Positions 35,563-45,240 of a DNA stretch of 64,000 bases are shown here, piece after piece (the first letter of the stretch is position 1; every line of letters starts with the position of its first letter). The notes beneath the pieces were generated by a model. That model was not told the DNA's origin. It ran no database searches and saw nothing but the letters and a program-made list of their open reading frames with translations. The DNA comes from Pseudomonas sp. FP1742. Lineage in GTDB: Bacteria; Pseudomonadota; Gammaproteobacteria; Pseudomonadales; Pseudomonadaceae. The position numbers and the translations under genes were made by a program. The stretch is taken from NCBI RefSeq assembly GCF_030687145.1, contig NZ_CP117460.1, positions 1,364,001 through 1,428,000 on the forward strand, in the 5' to 3' direction.

Positions 35563-37176
35563 TCAGGCCTCGAGGCCGAGGATATCCCGGGCAACCGCTT
35601 CGGCAATCCGAATCCCGTCGACACCCGCCGATAGAATCCCGCCCGCATAACCCGCGCCTTCACCGGCCGGGAACAAGCCCTTCACGTTCAGGCTCTGCAT
35701 CGACTCGTTACGGGTAATCCGCAGCGGCGATGAAGTGCGCGTCTCGATCCCGGTCAACACCGCGTCGTGCAGCGAGTAGCCACGAATCTGCTTCTCGAAC
35801 GCCGGCAAGGCTTCGCGAATCGCTTCGATGGCGAACGCTGGCAAAGCCAGGGCCAAATCACCCAAGGCAACGCCCGGTTTGTAGGACGGCTCGACGCTGC
35901 CCAACTCGGTGGACGGCTTGCCGGCGATAAAGTCGCCGACCAGTTGCGCCGGTGCTTCGTAGTTGCTGCCACCCAGCACAAAAGCGTGGGATTCCAGGCG
36001 TTCCTGCAATTCGATGCCGGCCAGTGGGCCGCCCGGATAATCGACTTCCGGGGTGATGCCGACGACGATCCCGGAGTTGGCGTTACGTTCGTTACGCGAG
36101 TACTGGCTCATGCCGTTGGTAACCACGCGGTTCGGCTCGGAGGTTGCCGCCACTACGGTGCCGCCCGGGCACATGCAGAAGCTGTAGACCGAGCGGCCAT
36201 TCTTGGCGTGGTGCACCAGTTTGTAGTCGGCAGCGCCGAGCTTCGGGTGGCCGGCGTACTTGCCCAGGCGCGCGCGGTCGATCAACGACTGCGGATGCTC
36301 GATACGGAAACCTACCGAAAACGGCTTGGCTTCCATGTACACGCCACGGCCGTGAAGCATGCGGAAGGTGTCCCGGGCGCTGTGGCCGAGGGCCAGAATC
36401 ACGTGTTTCGAATGGATCTGCTCGCCGCCGTTGAGCTCGACGCCCACCAGTTGGCCGTCGTCGATCAGCACATCGGTCACCCGCTGCTGGAAGCGCACTT
36501 CGCCGCCCAGGGCGCGAATCTGCTCACGCATGTTTTCCACCACACCGGTCAGACGGAACGTCCCGATGTGCGGCTTGCTGACGTACAGGATTTCTTCCGG
36601 CGCACCGGCCTTGACGAACTCGTGCAGCACCTTGCGACCGAGGAATTTCGGGTCCTTGATCTGGCTGTAGAGCTTGCCGTCGGAGAACGTCCCCGCGCCG
36701 CCTTCGCCGAATTGCACGTTGGATTCGGGGTTGAGCACGCTTTTACGCCACAGGCCCCAGGTGTCCTTGGTGCGCTGACGCACTTCGGTGCCGCGTTCGA
36801 GGATGATCGGCTTGAAGCCCATCTGCGCCAGCAGCAGGCCGGCGAAGATCCCGCACGGGCCGAAGCCGACCACGATCGGGCGTTGGCTCAGGTCGGCCGG
36901 CGCCTGGCCGACCATTTTGTAGCTGACATCCGGCGCCACGTTGACGTTACGGTCATCGGCGAACGTGCGCAGCACCGCCGCCTCATCGCGAACGTTGAGG
37001 TCGATGGTGTAGATGAAACACAGTTCGGAGGACTTTTTGCGCGCATCGTAGCTGCGCTTGAACAAGGTGAAGTCGAGCAGGTCATCACTGGCGATGCCCA
37101 GGCGCTGCACGATGGCAGGGCGCAGGTCTTCATCGGGATGGTCGATCGGCAACTTGAGTTCGGTGATTCGTAACAT
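35563..37176 (-). CDS. FAD-dependent dehydrogenase (uncharacterised COG2509-type flavoprotein)
   Basis: Protein of 537 residues. An N-terminal domain of about 90 residues (MLRITELKLPIDHPDEDL) precedes a Rossmann FAD-binding motif IVVGFGPCGIFAGLLLAQMG, followed by GEGGAGTFSDGKL, VILALGHSARDTFRML and near the C-terminus GLFPAGEGAGYAGGILSAGVDGIRIAEAV. The body contains CPGG (YSFCMCPGGTVVAATSE). The family is very widely conserved but without a known reaction. Cytoplasmic. It is separated from the COG3650 gene by 95 bp in the same direction. Confidence 0.85.
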   Translation of the reverse strand: MLRITELKLPIDHPDEDLRPAIVQRLGIASDDLLDFTLFKRSYDARKKSSELCFIYTIDLNVRDEAAVLRTFADDRNVNVAPDVSYKMVGQAPADLSQRPIVVGFGPCGIFAGLLLAQMGFKPIILERGTEVRQRTKDTWGLWRKSVLNPESNVQFGEGGAGTFSDGKLYSQIKDPKFLGRKVLHEFVKAGAPEEILYVSKPHIGTFRLTGVVENMREQIRALGGEVRFQQRVTDVLIDDGQLVGVELNGGEQIHSKHVILALGHSARDTFRMLHGRGVYMEAKPFSVGFRIEHPQSLIDRARLGKYAGHPKLGAADYKLVHHAKNGRSVYSFCMCPGGTVVAATSEPNRVVTNGMSQYSRNERNANSGIVVGITPEVDYPGGPLAGIELQERLESHAFVLGGSNYEAPAQLVGDFIAGKPSTELGSVEPSYKPGVALGDLALALPAFAIEAIREALPAFEKQIRGYSLHDAVLTGIETRTSSPLRITRNESMQSLNVKGLFPAGEGAGYAGGILSAGVDGIRIAEAVARDILGLEA

Positions 37177-37271
37177 GGCGGGATCCGGTTCGCGGGGCGC
37201 ACAACTGCGCCAAGGCGTTTGAAGCCCGCGATTATAAGCCTCAAAGGATGATTCCCGTGAGGCTAAAACGA

Positions 37272-37937
37272 TCAGTCGTTACGCGATCCGCCAAAATACC
37301 CGCAGCCGCGTTGCACCTGGCCATCGATACGCAGTTCGGCGCTCATGTGCTGCACGCTGCCGGTGCTGCTGTCGACGCAACGTTGCGGCGCGACCCAGAG
37401 CTCGATGCGCTGATTATTGGCTTCGGTGCTGAGGTTGAAGCGGCCATCGCCCAGCTGTTCTTCAACATACGGCACGGCCAGAGGGGGCTGACCGACGCGG
37501 TCGATGACCATGCCCTTGCCGCTGACTTTGACGTTCCACTCGGGGCCGTGGCCGGCGGCGCGCAGGATCAGCTGTTTAAAGTTGGGGTCGTCGCATGCGC
37601 TGCCCGAGCGTTCGACGCGGTACAACTGCGTAAGGTCGAGTTGGCTGTCAGCACCACTGGCAACGATCCGGCCGCGCACATCGGCGAACAGCTTGCCCTG
37701 ATCATCGGCCAGGGTCGCGGCCTCTTGCAGGATGCTGGTGCCACCGATGTCATTGACCACGAAACTGCGTTGCTCATTACACGGCTGGAACAGCAGCTTG
37801 CCGTCGGCCGCCGTCAATTGGCCCTGCATGCGGGTCTGGCCCACATGGGAAGCACTTTGCCGTGGGCCATCGAGCAACTGGCAAGCGGCGAACAACGGAA
37901 GCAGGGCAACAAGCACTAAGGAACGGGCAACACGCAT
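37272..37937 (-). CDS. COG3650-type lipoprotein
   Basis: Exported lipoprotein of 221 residues; start ATG 37937 chosen from AGGAG eight bases upstream and the lipobox LFAAC (Cys19). Two related beta-rich modules follow: MQGQLTAADGKLLFQPCNEQ and later HGPEWNVKVSGKGMVIDRVG with a C-terminal CGYFGGSRND. Four Cys in the mature part may pair. Resembles the COG3650 membrane-associated family of Pseudomonas. No function known. Confidence 0.8.
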   Translation of the reverse strand: MRVARSLVLVALLPLFAACQLLDGPRQSASHVGQTRMQGQLTAADGKLLFQPCNEQRSFVVNDIGGTSILQEAATLADDQGKLFADVRGRIVASGADSQLDLTQLYRVERSGSACDDPNFKQLILRAAGHGPEWNVKVSGKGMVIDRVGQPPLAVPYVEEQLGDGRFNLSTEANNQRIELWVAPQRCVDSSTGSVQHMSAELRIDGQVQRGCGYFGGSRND

Positions 37938-38030
37938 CTTTGAGTCTCCTGACAAGTGCCGCCACGTTACTCAGCCTGACCGTTCATCACAACCCTGCAA
38001 TGTTCTCGCTTTCCTGTGGGCGAGTCTGGT

Positions 38031-38630
38031 TTAGCCGACGCGATAGGTCTGGCCGGTCTGCAGGCCTTCCACGCTTTTGGCGTAGGCCAGCGCCACGTCG
38101 GCGGCGGGAACCGGTTTGAAACCACGGAAGTACGGCGCATAGCTGCCCATGGCTTCGACCAGCACGTTCGGGCTGACCGAGTTGATGCGCAGACCGCGTG
38201 GCAGTTCGATCGCCGCCGCACGGACGAAGGCGTCCAGGGCGCCGTTGACCAGGGACGCGGAGCTGCCGGTACGAATTGGATCGTGGCTGAGGATGCCGGT
38301 GGTGAAGGTGAAAGACGCACCGTCATTGGCGAATTCCCGGCCGATCAGCAGCAGGTTGACCTGGCCCATCAGTTTGTCGCGCAAGCCGAGTTCGAAATCT
38401 TGTGCGGTCATGGTGGCCAGCGGCACGAAGTTGACACTGCCGGCGGCGCAGATCAGCGCATCGAAGTTGCCGGTCTGTTCGAACAGTTTGCGGATCGAGG
38501 CGCTGTCACTGATGTCGACCTGGAAATCACCGCTCTTGCGGCCGATACGGATGATTTTGTGGCGTTGGGACAGTTCATGGTCAATGGCCGAACCGACGGT
38601 GCCGGAGGCGCCAATCAACAGAATTTTCAT
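38031..38630 (-). CDS. Short-chain dehydrogenase/reductase
   Basis: Compact SDR of 199 residues from ATG 38630, preceded by GAGGAA. Cofactor-binding motif ILLIGASGTVGSAI lies at the very N-terminus, DFQVDISD marks the adenine-binding Asp, and CAAGSVNF corresponds to the NNAG motif. The usual catalytic Tyr-x-x-x-Lys is not evident: the equivalent region reads RTGSSASLVNGALDAF, so this belongs to the atypical YxxxK-less SDR group. Divergent from a LysR regulator 106 bp away, which probably controls it. Confidence 0.83.
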   Translation of the reverse strand: MKILLIGASGTVGSAIDHELSQRHKIIRIGRKSGDFQVDISDSASIRKLFEQTGNFDALICAAGSVNFVPLATMTAQDFELGLRDKLMGQVNLLLIGREFANDGASFTFTTGILSHDPIRTGSSASLVNGALDAFVRAAAIELPRGLRINSVSPNVLVEAMGSYAPYFRGFKPVPAADVALAYAKSVEGLQTGQTYRVG

Positions 38631-38736
38631 CGTGCAGTTCCTCAAGTGGGTTGGATTTAAAGTTAAGTCTAGTGTGGTTTTTTTTATAAATAAGCGTGCT
38701 AATGGGCAACCTTTGGTTTTCAAATGGAAACAATCC

Positions 38737-39651
38737 ATGAGCGAAATGGACGACCTGGCAGCGTTCGCGGTGTTGATCGAGGCGGGCAGTTTCACCCTGG
38801 CCGCCCAGCAATTGGGTTGCAGCAAAGGGCAACTCTCCAAGCGCATCAGCCTGCTGGAAACGCGCTTTGGCGTGGTGTTGCTGCAGCGCACCACGCGCCG
38901 CTTGAGCTTGACGGCGGCGGGCGCGGCGCTGTTGCCGCAGGCCCAGGCGCTGGTGGTGCAAGTCGAGCGAGCGCGTCAGGCGTTGGCGCGGCTCAAAGAC
39001 GACATGGCCGGCCCGGTGCGGATGACCGTGCCGGTTTCATTGGGGGAAACGTTCTTTGATGGCGCATTGCTGGAGTTTTCCCGGCAGTACCCCGAGGTGC
39101 AGATCGAACTGGAGCTCAACAACCACTACCGTGATTTGTCCAGGGACGGGTTCGACCTGGCGATCCGCTCGGAAGTGGCCAACGACGAACGTCTGGTGGC
39201 CCGACCGTTGCTGGCCTGGCACGAGATGACCTGCGCCAGCCCGGCGTATCTCGAGCGATTCGGTGAACCGCTGACGCCCCAGGCCTTGGCCGAACACCGC
39301 TGCCTGCTCAACAGTCATTACAGCGGTCGCGAAGAATGGCTCTATCACCAACAGCACGAATTAACGCGGGTGCGAGTGTCGGGGCCGTTTGCCAGCAACC
39401 ATTACAACCTCTTGAAGAAAGCGGCACTGACCGATGCCGGCATTGCGCGTTTGCCGTCGTATCTGTTGCAGGAGGAATTGGCCGACGGACGTTTGCGCTG
39501 GCTCCTGCGCGATTATCAGACCCGCAGCATGCCGATGTATCTGGTGCATCCGTATCAGGGGGGGCTGCCGAAGCGTACCCAAGTGCTGGCGGATTATTTG
39601 ATCGGTTGGTTCAAGCGCAGTGGCGAGGCGCTGGATCGGCTTCAACGATAA
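38737..39651 (+). CDS. LysR-family transcriptional regulator
   Basis: Regulator of 304 residues from ATG 38737. Winged-helix DNA-binding domain at residues about 3-60 (DDLAAFAVLIEAGSFTLAAQQLGCSKGQLSKRISLLETRFG pattern, recognition helix around SKGQLSKRI), linker helix, and effector domain of the CrgA-like group (VRMTVPVSLGETFFDGALLEF). It is divergent from the SDR gene, the classic LysR arrangement, so it likely controls that gene and itself from the shared 106-bp AT-rich spacer. Effector unknown. Confidence 0.9.
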   Translation: MSEMDDLAAFAVLIEAGSFTLAAQQLGCSKGQLSKRISLLETRFGVVLLQRTTRRLSLTAAGAALLPQAQALVVQVERARQALARLKDDMAGPVRMTVPVSLGETFFDGALLEFSRQYPEVQIELELNNHYRDLSRDGFDLAIRSEVANDERLVARPLLAWHEMTCASPAYLERFGEPLTPQALAEHRCLLNSHYSGREEWLYHQQHELTRVRVSGPFASNHYNLLKKAALTDAGIARLPSYLLQEELADGRLRWLLRDYQTRSMPMYLVHPYQGGLPKRTQVLADYLIGWFKRSGEALDRLQR

Positions 39652-39670
39652 CCTCTCACCACACAACCCT

Positions 39671-39760
39671 TGTGGGAGCGGGCTTGCTCGCGAAGGCGAT
39701 GTGTCAGCCAACATATCTGTCGAATGTGATACCGCATTCGCGAGCAAGCCCGCTCCCACA
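39671..39760. repeat. REP-type inverted pair
   Basis: Arms 39671-39694 and 39736-39760, inverted copies of the common element, between the convergent LysR and DoxX genes. Confidence 0.88.
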
Positions 39761-39796
39761 GTTGGATCTCCATTGCCGGGAGTTCTGGGGTTGGTT

Positions 39797-40276
39797 TCAG
39801 CGCGGGTATCGCTTGGCAATCAGGTGATCGATCGACAACTTGCCAGGTCCAGTCGCCATCAAGTACAGCAACACCGCCGCCCAGGTGCCGTGGGTCGGAT
39901 ACGCATCGGGGTACACGAACAGTTGAATGGTCAGGGTCATACCCAGCAGCGCCAGGGCTGAAAAGCGCGTGGCGAAGCCGATCAGGATCAGCACCGGAAA
40001 GAAATGCTCGGCGAAGGCCGCCAGGTGCGCCGCCAGTTCCGGGGAGAGCAACGGCAGGTGATATTCGCTCTGGAACAACGGAATGGTCGAGTCCGCCAGC
40101 CTTGGTACGCCGAGTTCAAAGGTGCCGTCGATCAAGTCGATGGCCAAGCCTTCCACCTTGGTCTGCCCGGATTTCCAGAACACCGCGGCAATGGAAAAGC
40201 GCGCGATAAAGGCGATCAGGCTGTGGGGGATTTTTTCCAGCAGCGCGATGGCGCGGGTAATGGTGTTTGTGTTCAT
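39797..40276 (-). CDS. DoxX-family membrane protein of the bufferin operon
   Basis: Protein of 159 residues with four membrane segments (IPHSLIAFIARFSIAAVFWKSGQTK; FAEHFFPVLILIGFATRFSALALLGM; AAVLLYLMATGPG). DoxX-type. Last gene of the four-gene operon; its start overlaps the upstream gene by four bases. DoxX proteins are frequent partners of DUF692/DUF2063 gene pairs and are thought to take part in redox or membrane steps of bufferin function; the precise role is unsettled. Confidence 0.87.
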   Translation of the reverse strand: MNTNTITRAIALLEKIPHSLIAFIARFSIAAVFWKSGQTKVEGLAIDLIDGTFELGVPRLADSTIPLFQSEYHLPLLSPELAAHLAAFAEHFFPVLILIGFATRFSALALLGMTLTIQLFVYPDAYPTHGTWAAVLLYLMATGPGKLSIDHLIAKRYPR

Positions 40277-41034
40277 GGCGATACCTGGTTGTGGTGTAAA
40301 TGGGTGATGGCGTTGTGGCTGATCAGCAGCGCCAGGGTTTGGCTGAGGTCGAAGGCGGGGGCAGTTTCCAACGCTTGGCTCAGGGGCTGTCCGAGTCGCA
40401 GGCTCTGAATGAAGGTGCTGGCGCCCTGGTCGATGGTGAAGACCTCAACCTCCAGGCCGTTGCGCAGAACCAATGCGTTTTGTCCGTGGTCGAGATCGAC
40501 CCCGGCCAGCGAGGCGTCCTGTTGGTGAGCCGCCCAGATCCTGACCACGGCGAAAGCTGAAGTCAGCAGATTCAAGGAGGGGTGAAGCCCGACGGTCAGT
40601 TCGCTCAGCGCTTGTGGGTCCGCCAGCGCGGTGGCGATTTGTGCATGGCTCAAGGGCTGCGCGTCGGCAGCGTGATAGGCCTGAACGCGCAAGCGCTCCA
40701 GCCGCGCCACATCGGCCAGATAAGGCACGCAGGCTGCCGGTTCAAAGTGGTCGATGAACCCGGCGAAGTCCTTGCCGTAATCCTTGATGAGCGGGCCTTG
40801 AGGTGGGCAACTCTGCACATACGAGCCCGCCATCGCCCGAAAGAACTCCTCGCCCACCAACTGCACAACCACCGGATAACTGTCGGCCAGGGCGTTGATC
40901 AGCGAACTCTGCACATTGTTGCGATACACCGCGAAACGGCTGGCCGGATCGGCACCGTTGGTGCTGCACAAACCCTCGGGGCAGGGCTGTTGCGGATCGA
41001 GCAGGGCGGCGGCAAAAGTGGCTTGAGCGCTCAT
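40273..41034 (-). CDS. bufC: DUF2063 partner protein of the MNIO enzyme (BufC/HvfC-like)
   Basis: Protein of 253 residues. N-terminal DUF2063 domain: [68 protein letters not shown], typical of the peptide-binding partner that presents the precursor to the MNIO enzyme. A C-terminal part (about 150-253) completes it. Start and stop overlap the neighbours by four bases each, indicating strict co-translation with bufB and the DoxX gene. Confidence 0.9.
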   Translation of the reverse strand: MSAQATFAAALLDPQQPCPEGLCSTNGADPASRFAVYRNNVQSSLINALADSYPVVVQLVGEEFFRAMAGSYVQSCPPQGPLIKDYGKDFAGFIDHFEPAACVPYLADVARLERLRVQAYHAADAQPLSHAQIATALADPQALSELTVGLHPSLNLLTSAFAVVRIWAAHQQDASLAGVDLDHGQNALVLRNGLEVEVFTIDQGASTFIQSLRLGQPLSQALETAPAFDLSQTLALLISHNAITHLHHNQVSP

Positions 41035-41885
41035 GGCCGGCTCCCCGCGCGGTGCAGCAACTCATCGGCATGCCGGGCTTCGGCGTGCAACACGCTGAAG
41101 GCCGGTAACCGGTTGTCGCGCTCGATCAACGTGGCGATCGGGCCGACCCGCTCCAGCACCCGCGAGTACAGCGTCCACACAGCGTTATCGATGGGGGCGC
41201 CGTGATCGTCGATCAGCAGACGGTCACCGAGGCTGTCGGTGTCTTCGGCAAAACCGGCCAGATGAATCTCTCCCACCGCGTGTAGCGGCAGGGCGTCGAT
41301 GTAGGCCAGCGGATCTTTTTGGTGATTGATGCAGGAAACGTAGACGTTGTTGACGTCCAGCAGCAGGCCGCAGCCGGTGCGGTGAATGACTTCACCGATG
41401 AAGTCGGCTTCATCGATTGTCGAGTTCTGGAACGCCAGGTATGTCGCCGGGTTTTCCAGCAGCATCGGGCGTTTGAGGGTGTTCTGCACCTGATCGATGT
41501 GCTCGCAGACGCGGTTCAGCGTCGGCGCATCGTAGGCCAGGGGCAACAGGTCATTGAGAAACACCGGACCATGGCTGGACCAGGCCAGGTGTTCGGAAAA
41601 GGAGTGGGGTTGATAGCGTTCGATCAGCGCGGCGAGCCTTTGCAGGTGCTGACCATCCAGCGGACCTTCGGCACCGATGGACAGGCCAACGCCGTGCAGT
41701 GACAGCGGATACTGCTCGCGGATCAACCCCAGAAAGTGATGGAACGGGCCGCCGGCCACCATGTAGTTTTCGGCGTGGACTTCGAAGAAACCGATGTCCG
41801 GTTGTGCACCGAGCACTTCACGAAAGTGCTCGGTCTTGAGCCCCAGCCCGGAGCGGGGCGGGAGCCCGGAGAATGAATGGTTCAT
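41031..41885 (-). CDS. bufB: DUF692 multinuclear iron oxidative enzyme (BufB, MNIO)
   Basis: Protein of 284 residues from ATG 41885; a GTG nine bases upstream is the alternative. TIM-barrel of the MNIO (DUF692) family: [76 protein letters not shown] and [13 protein letters not shown], which hold the conserved His, Asp, Glu and Asn ligands of the iron cluster. MNIOs oxidise cysteine side chains of a ribosomally made peptide. The adjacent DUF2282 peptide is the evident substrate, with BufC as partner. Confidence 0.93.
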   Translation of the reverse strand: MNHSFSGLPPRSGLGLKTEHFREVLGAQPDIGFFEVHAENYMVAGGPFHHFLGLIREQYPLSLHGVGLSIGAEGPLDGQHLQRLAALIERYQPHSFSEHLAWSSHGPVFLNDLLPLAYDAPTLNRVCEHIDQVQNTLKRPMLLENPATYLAFQNSTIDEADFIGEVIHRTGCGLLLDVNNVYVSCINHQKDPLAYIDALPLHAVGEIHLAGFAEDTDSLGDRLLIDDHGAPIDNAVWTLYSRVLERVGPIATLIERDNRLPAFSVLHAEARHADELLHRAGSRP

Positions 41886-41910
41886 GGTCGACACTCAGGC
41901 TGGGGGCTGA

Positions 41911-42216
41911 TTACGACTTGGCTTTGTAGGCTTCCAGCTGGCCGAAACCGGTTGGCGAAGTCTTGCTCTCGGTGGTCATGCAGGTGCCTTTCGGGACGAG
42001 TTTCCAGGCATTGGCCTGGTGATCCATTTTGGCGGTGCCGGCGCAAGTGGTGCCGGCGCCTGCGGCGCAATCGTTATGACCTTTCATGGCCACGCCGAAG
42101 CATTTTTCCATGTTGGCGTCAGCGGCATGGGCCGTGGAGACAGCGGCGATGCTCAGGGCAGAACCAAGGGCCAGAACCAGGGCGGTGGCGGACAGGGTGC
42201 GGGTGGTAGCAGTCAT
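41911..42216 (-). CDS. bufA1: DUF2282 bufferin precursor peptide (BufA1-like)
   Basis: A 101-residue secreted RiPP precursor, start ATG 42216 with GGAG seven bases before. Signal peptide to about residue 31 (STAHA/AD). The mature part has four cysteines, C39 ([15 protein letters not shown]), C50, C58 (GTTCAGTA) and C79 (PKGTCMTTE), the DUF2282 pattern. In characterised bufferins, cysteines of this pattern are turned into thiooxazoles by the MNIO enzyme and the peptide protects against copper in the periplasm. The unusually long signal sequence is also typical. First gene of bufA1-bufB-bufC-doxX; 25 bp gap to bufB. Confidence 0.9.
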   Translation of the reverse strand: MTATTRTLSATALVLALGSALSIAAVSTAHAADANMEKCFGVAMKGHNDCAAGAGTTCAGTAKMDHQANAWKLVPKGTCMTTESKTSPTGFGQLEAYKAKS

Positions 42217-42272
42217 GATGTTTCTCCGAAATTGAGCTTGGTTTGGCAAGCGTTTGTGCTTGCTTACCGCTC

Positions 42273-42300
42273 TAGAGAAACGACAACGCGGGGTGTTACA
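42273..42300 (-). promoter_or_regulatory. Possible ECF sigma promoter of the bufferin operon
   Basis: On the minus strand TGTAAC (42300-42295) lies 16 bases before TCTCTA (42278-42273), about 57 bases upstream of the bufA1 start. The AAC-type -35 is usual for extracytoplasmic-function sigma factors, and bufferin operons of other bacteria are ECF-controlled. Pattern only. Confidence 0.4.
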
Positions 42301-42349
42301 GCTGACTGCAGTTTTTTTTAAAAAAATCCTCAAGGCACCACGAATCCCC

Positions 42350-42439
42350 TGTGGGAGCGGGCTTGCTCGCGAAAGCAGTGGGTCAGTCACCACCTATGTT
42401 GAATATCAGATTGCATTCGCGAGCAAGCCCGCTCCCACA
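42350..42439. repeat. REP-type inverted pair
   Basis: Arms 42350-42374 and 42415-42439, inverted copies of the common element, between the livF terminator and the bufferin promoter region. Confidence 0.88.
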
Positions 42440-42475
42440 GGGGATCTTCATTGTTGTGAGGTTTGTGCCAGGCAC

Positions 42476-42503
42476 AAAAAAACGGCCCGAAGGCCGTTTT
42501 TTG
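42476..42503. terminator. Terminator after livF
   Basis: Stem AACGGCC/GGCCGTT around CGAA, with A-run and T-run on the two sides, 15 bases after the livF stop on the minus strand; usable from both sides. Confidence 0.85.
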
Positions 42504-42517
42504 TTTACCGCAAGGGC

Positions 42518-43219
42518 TTAACCGCCGAGGTACGCTTCGCGCACTTTCGGATCGGTCAGCAGCGCTTCACCCGTTCCGGTCATCACCACCCGGCCGTTTT
42601 CCAGCACGTAGGCACGGTCAGCGATTTTCAGCGCCTGGTTGGCGTTCTGCTCCACCAGGAACACCGTCACACCGTCCTTGCGCAGTTGTTCGATGATGTC
42701 GAAGATCTGCTGGATGATGATCGGTGCCAGGCCCAGCGATGGCTCGTCGAGCAGCAACAGCTTGGGCTTGCTCATCAGCGCGCGGCCGATGGCGAGCATT
42801 TGCTGTTCGCCGCCGGACATGGTGCCGCCACGTTGGGCGAAGCGTTCTTTCAGGCGTGGGAAAAGTCCCAGAACCTTGTCCATCTGCTCCTGATAATCGC
42901 CCTTGTCGGTGAAGAATCCGCCCATGGCGAGGTTTTCTTCCACGGTCAGACGGGCAAACACCCGACGACCTTCCGGAACCACGGCGATGCTTTTACGCAT
43001 GATCTGCGACGAGTCCTGGCCGACGAGTTCCTCGCCCATGTAGCGGATGCTGCCGCTGTGGGCTTGCGGCGAACCGCAGAGGGTCATCAGCAGGGTCGAC
43101 TTGCCGGCACCGTTGGCGCCGATCAGGGTCACGATCTCGCCCTGGCGGACTTCGACGTTGACGCTGTGCAGCGCCTGGATCTTGCCGTAGAAGGTGGAAA
43201 CGTTTTCGAACTGCAGCAT
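42518..43219 (-). CDS. livF: Branched-chain amino acid ABC transporter ATPase LivF/BraG
   Basis: Cytoplasmic ATPase of 233 residues. Walker A GANGAGKST, signature MSGGEQQMLAIGRALM, Walker B LLLLDEPSLGLAP, His-loop replaced by the family-typical VEQN (VFLVEQNANQAL). Partner of LivG in the leucine/isoleucine/valine importer (bra in P. aeruginosa). Last gene of livKHMGF, immediately following livG. Confidence 0.95.
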   Translation of the reverse strand: MLQFENVSTFYGKIQALHSVNVEVRQGEIVTLIGANGAGKSTLLMTLCGSPQAHSGSIRYMGEELVGQDSSQIMRKSIAVVPEGRRVFARLTVEENLAMGGFFTDKGDYQEQMDKVLGLFPRLKERFAQRGGTMSGGEQQMLAIGRALMSKPKLLLLDEPSLGLAPIIIQQIFDIIEQLRKDGVTVFLVEQNANQALKIADRAYVLENGRVVMTGTGEALLTDPKVREAYLGG

Positions 43220-43987
43220 TTACGCTTCCCCCAGGTAGGCTTTGATCACTTCAGGATTGTCGCGGATCTGCTCCGGCGTGCCGTTGGCCAGTGGTGTGCC
43301 CTGGTTGATCACGAAGATGTGGTCGGAAATGCTCATGACCAGTTTCATGTCGTGTTCGATCAACAGCACAGTCACATTATGCTCTTCACGCAGGGTGCCG
43401 ATCAGCGCCTTGAGGTCTTCGGTTTCCCGCGGGTTGAGGCCGGCGGCCGGTTCGTCGAGCATGAGGATCCGCGGGCGGGTCATCATGCAGCGAGCGATTT
43501 CCAGGCGACGTTGCTGACCATAGGCCAGTGTGCCGGCCGGGCGGTTGGCGAACTCCTTGAGGTTGACCTTTTCCAGCCAGTACTCGGCGTATTCCATGGC
43601 CTCGCGTTCGCTTCTGCGGAACGCCGGGGTCTTGAACAGGCCGGCCAGGAAGTTGGTGTTCAGGTGACGGTGTTGCGCGATCAAGAGGTTCTCGACCGCC
43701 GTCATTTCCTTGAACAGCCGCACGTTCTGGAAGGTCCGCACCACGCCTTTGAGGGCAATCTTGTGGCCCGGCAGGCCCTGGATCTGCTCGCCGTCCAGCA
43801 CGATGCTGCCGGCGGTCGGCTGGTAGAAACCGGTCAGGCAGTTGAACACGGTGGTCTTGCCGGCACCGTTGGGGCCGATCATCGATACCACTTGTTTCTC
43901 TTTGACGCTCAGGGCCACGCTGTTGACCGCCAGCAGGCCGCCGAAGCGCATGCTCAGGTCAGTGACTTTCAGGATCTCACGGCTCAT
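43220..43987 (-). CDS. livG: Branched-chain amino acid ABC transporter ATPase LivG/BraF
   Basis: ATPase of 255 residues from ATG 43987, which overlaps the livM stop by four bases; the frame further upstream is inside livM. Walker [10 protein letters not shown], signature [16 protein letters not shown] (LAYG replaces LSGG, as is normal in LivG), Walker [14 protein letters not shown], and [11 protein letters not shown]. Drives import with LivF. Confidence 0.95.
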   Translation of the reverse strand: MSREILKVTDLSMRFGGLLAVNSVALSVKEKQVVSMIGPNGAGKTTVFNCLTGFYQPTAGSIVLDGEQIQGLPGHKIALKGVVRTFQNVRLFKEMTAVENLLIAQHRHLNTNFLAGLFKTPAFRRSEREAMEYAEYWLEKVNLKEFANRPAGTLAYGQQRRLEIARCMMTRPRILMLDEPAAGLNPRETEDLKALIGTLREEHNVTVLLIEHDMKLVMSISDHIFVINQGTPLANGTPEQIRDNPEVIKAYLGEA

Positions 43988-45240
43988 TTGCGCAGCTCCA
44001 TGTGGGGGCGTTGCATAGGCAGCAGACCTTGAGGACGCCAAATCATCATCAGCACCATCAAGGCGCCGAACATCAACATGCGGTATTCACTGAATTCACG
44101 CATCATTTCCGGCAACAGGATCATCACCGTGGCGGCGAGTACGACGCCCAGTTGCGAGCCCATGCCGCCCAGCACCACGATGGCGAGGATGGTCGCCGAT
44201 TCGATGAAGGTGAAGGATTCCGGTGTCACCAGGCCCTGGCGCGCGGCGAAGAAGCTACCGGCGAAACCGGCGAAGCAGGCACCCAGGGTGAACGCCGACA
44301 GCTTGATGACCGTAGGGTTGAGACCCAGTGCACGGCAGGCGATTTCGTCTTCACGCAGCGCTTCCCAGGCACGACCCAGGGGCATGCGCAGCAAGCGGTT
44401 GATGACGAACAGGGCGAACAGAGACAACAACACCGCGATCAGGTAAAGGAATATCACCTTGTTCACCGGGTTGTAGGTCAGACCGAAGTACTCGTGGAAA
44501 GTCTGCAGACCCTCTGCGGCGGTTTTATCGAAGGTCAGCCCGAAGAGTGTTGGCTTGGGAATGTTGCTGATGCCGTTCGGACCACCCGTGAGGCCGGTCA
44601 GGTTACGCAGGAACAGACGGATGATTTCACCGAAGCCCAGGGTCACGATCGCCAGGTAGTCACCGCGCAAGCGCAGCACCGGGAAACCGAGCAGGAAGCC
44701 GAACGTGGCCGCCATCATCCCGGCAATCGGCAGGCAGATCCAGAAGCTCAGGCCGTAGTAGTGCGACAGCAGCGCATAGCTGTAGGCGCCCACGGCATAG
44801 AAGCCGACATAACCGAGGTCGAGCAGGCCGGCCAGACCGACCACGATGTTCAGGCCCAGGCCGAGCATCACGTAGATCAGCACCAGGGTGGCGATATCCA
44901 CCGCCCCGCGGGAGCCGAAGAACGGCCAGATCAGCGAGCCGACGATCAGCGCAATGATGATCCAGCGCTGGGTGGTCGGCAGGGTCAGGAAGTTACTGGC
45001 CTTGGCCGGCATCCCCGGCAGGCTTGGCGAGGATTTCCAGGCCGCGCTGATCTGCTGGTCGAACAGCACCCGCAGGAACATCAGCACCGAGCACGCGGCG
45101 ATGGTGATCAGTGTGGCGGTACTGGCGCCCTGGACTTCGAGGTTGATGCCGACGATGGTCAGTTTCAAGCCGAGTACCGGGTAGGCAACGGCCCACACCA
45201 GCAAGGCGCTGAACAACGCCTGTTTAAGATTCCTAGTCAT
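43984..45240 (-). CDS. livM: Branched-chain amino acid ABC transporter permease LivM/BraE
   Basis: Inner-membrane permease of 418 residues with about ten hydrophobic segments. Family features are [32 protein letters not shown] and [35 protein letters not shown]. Start and stop overlap livH and livG by four bases. Forms the channel with LivH. Confidence 0.95.
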   Translation of the reverse strand: MTRNLKQALFSALLVWAVAYPVLGLKLTIVGINLEVQGASTATLITIAACSVLMFLRVLFDQQISAAWKSSPSLPGMPAKASNFLTLPTTQRWIIIALIVGSLIWPFFGSRGAVDIATLVLIYVMLGLGLNIVVGLAGLLDLGYVGFYAVGAYSYALLSHYYGLSFWICLPIAGMMAATFGFLLGFPVLRLRGDYLAIVTLGFGEIIRLFLRNLTGLTGGPNGISNIPKPTLFGLTFDKTAAEGLQTFHEYFGLTYNPVNKVIFLYLIAVLLSLFALFVINRLLRMPLGRAWEALREDEIACRALGLNPTVIKLSAFTLGACFAGFAGSFFAARQGLVTPESFTFIESATILAIVVLGGMGSQLGVVLAATVMILLPEMMREFSEYRMLMFGALMVLMMIWRPQGLLPMQRPHMELRK

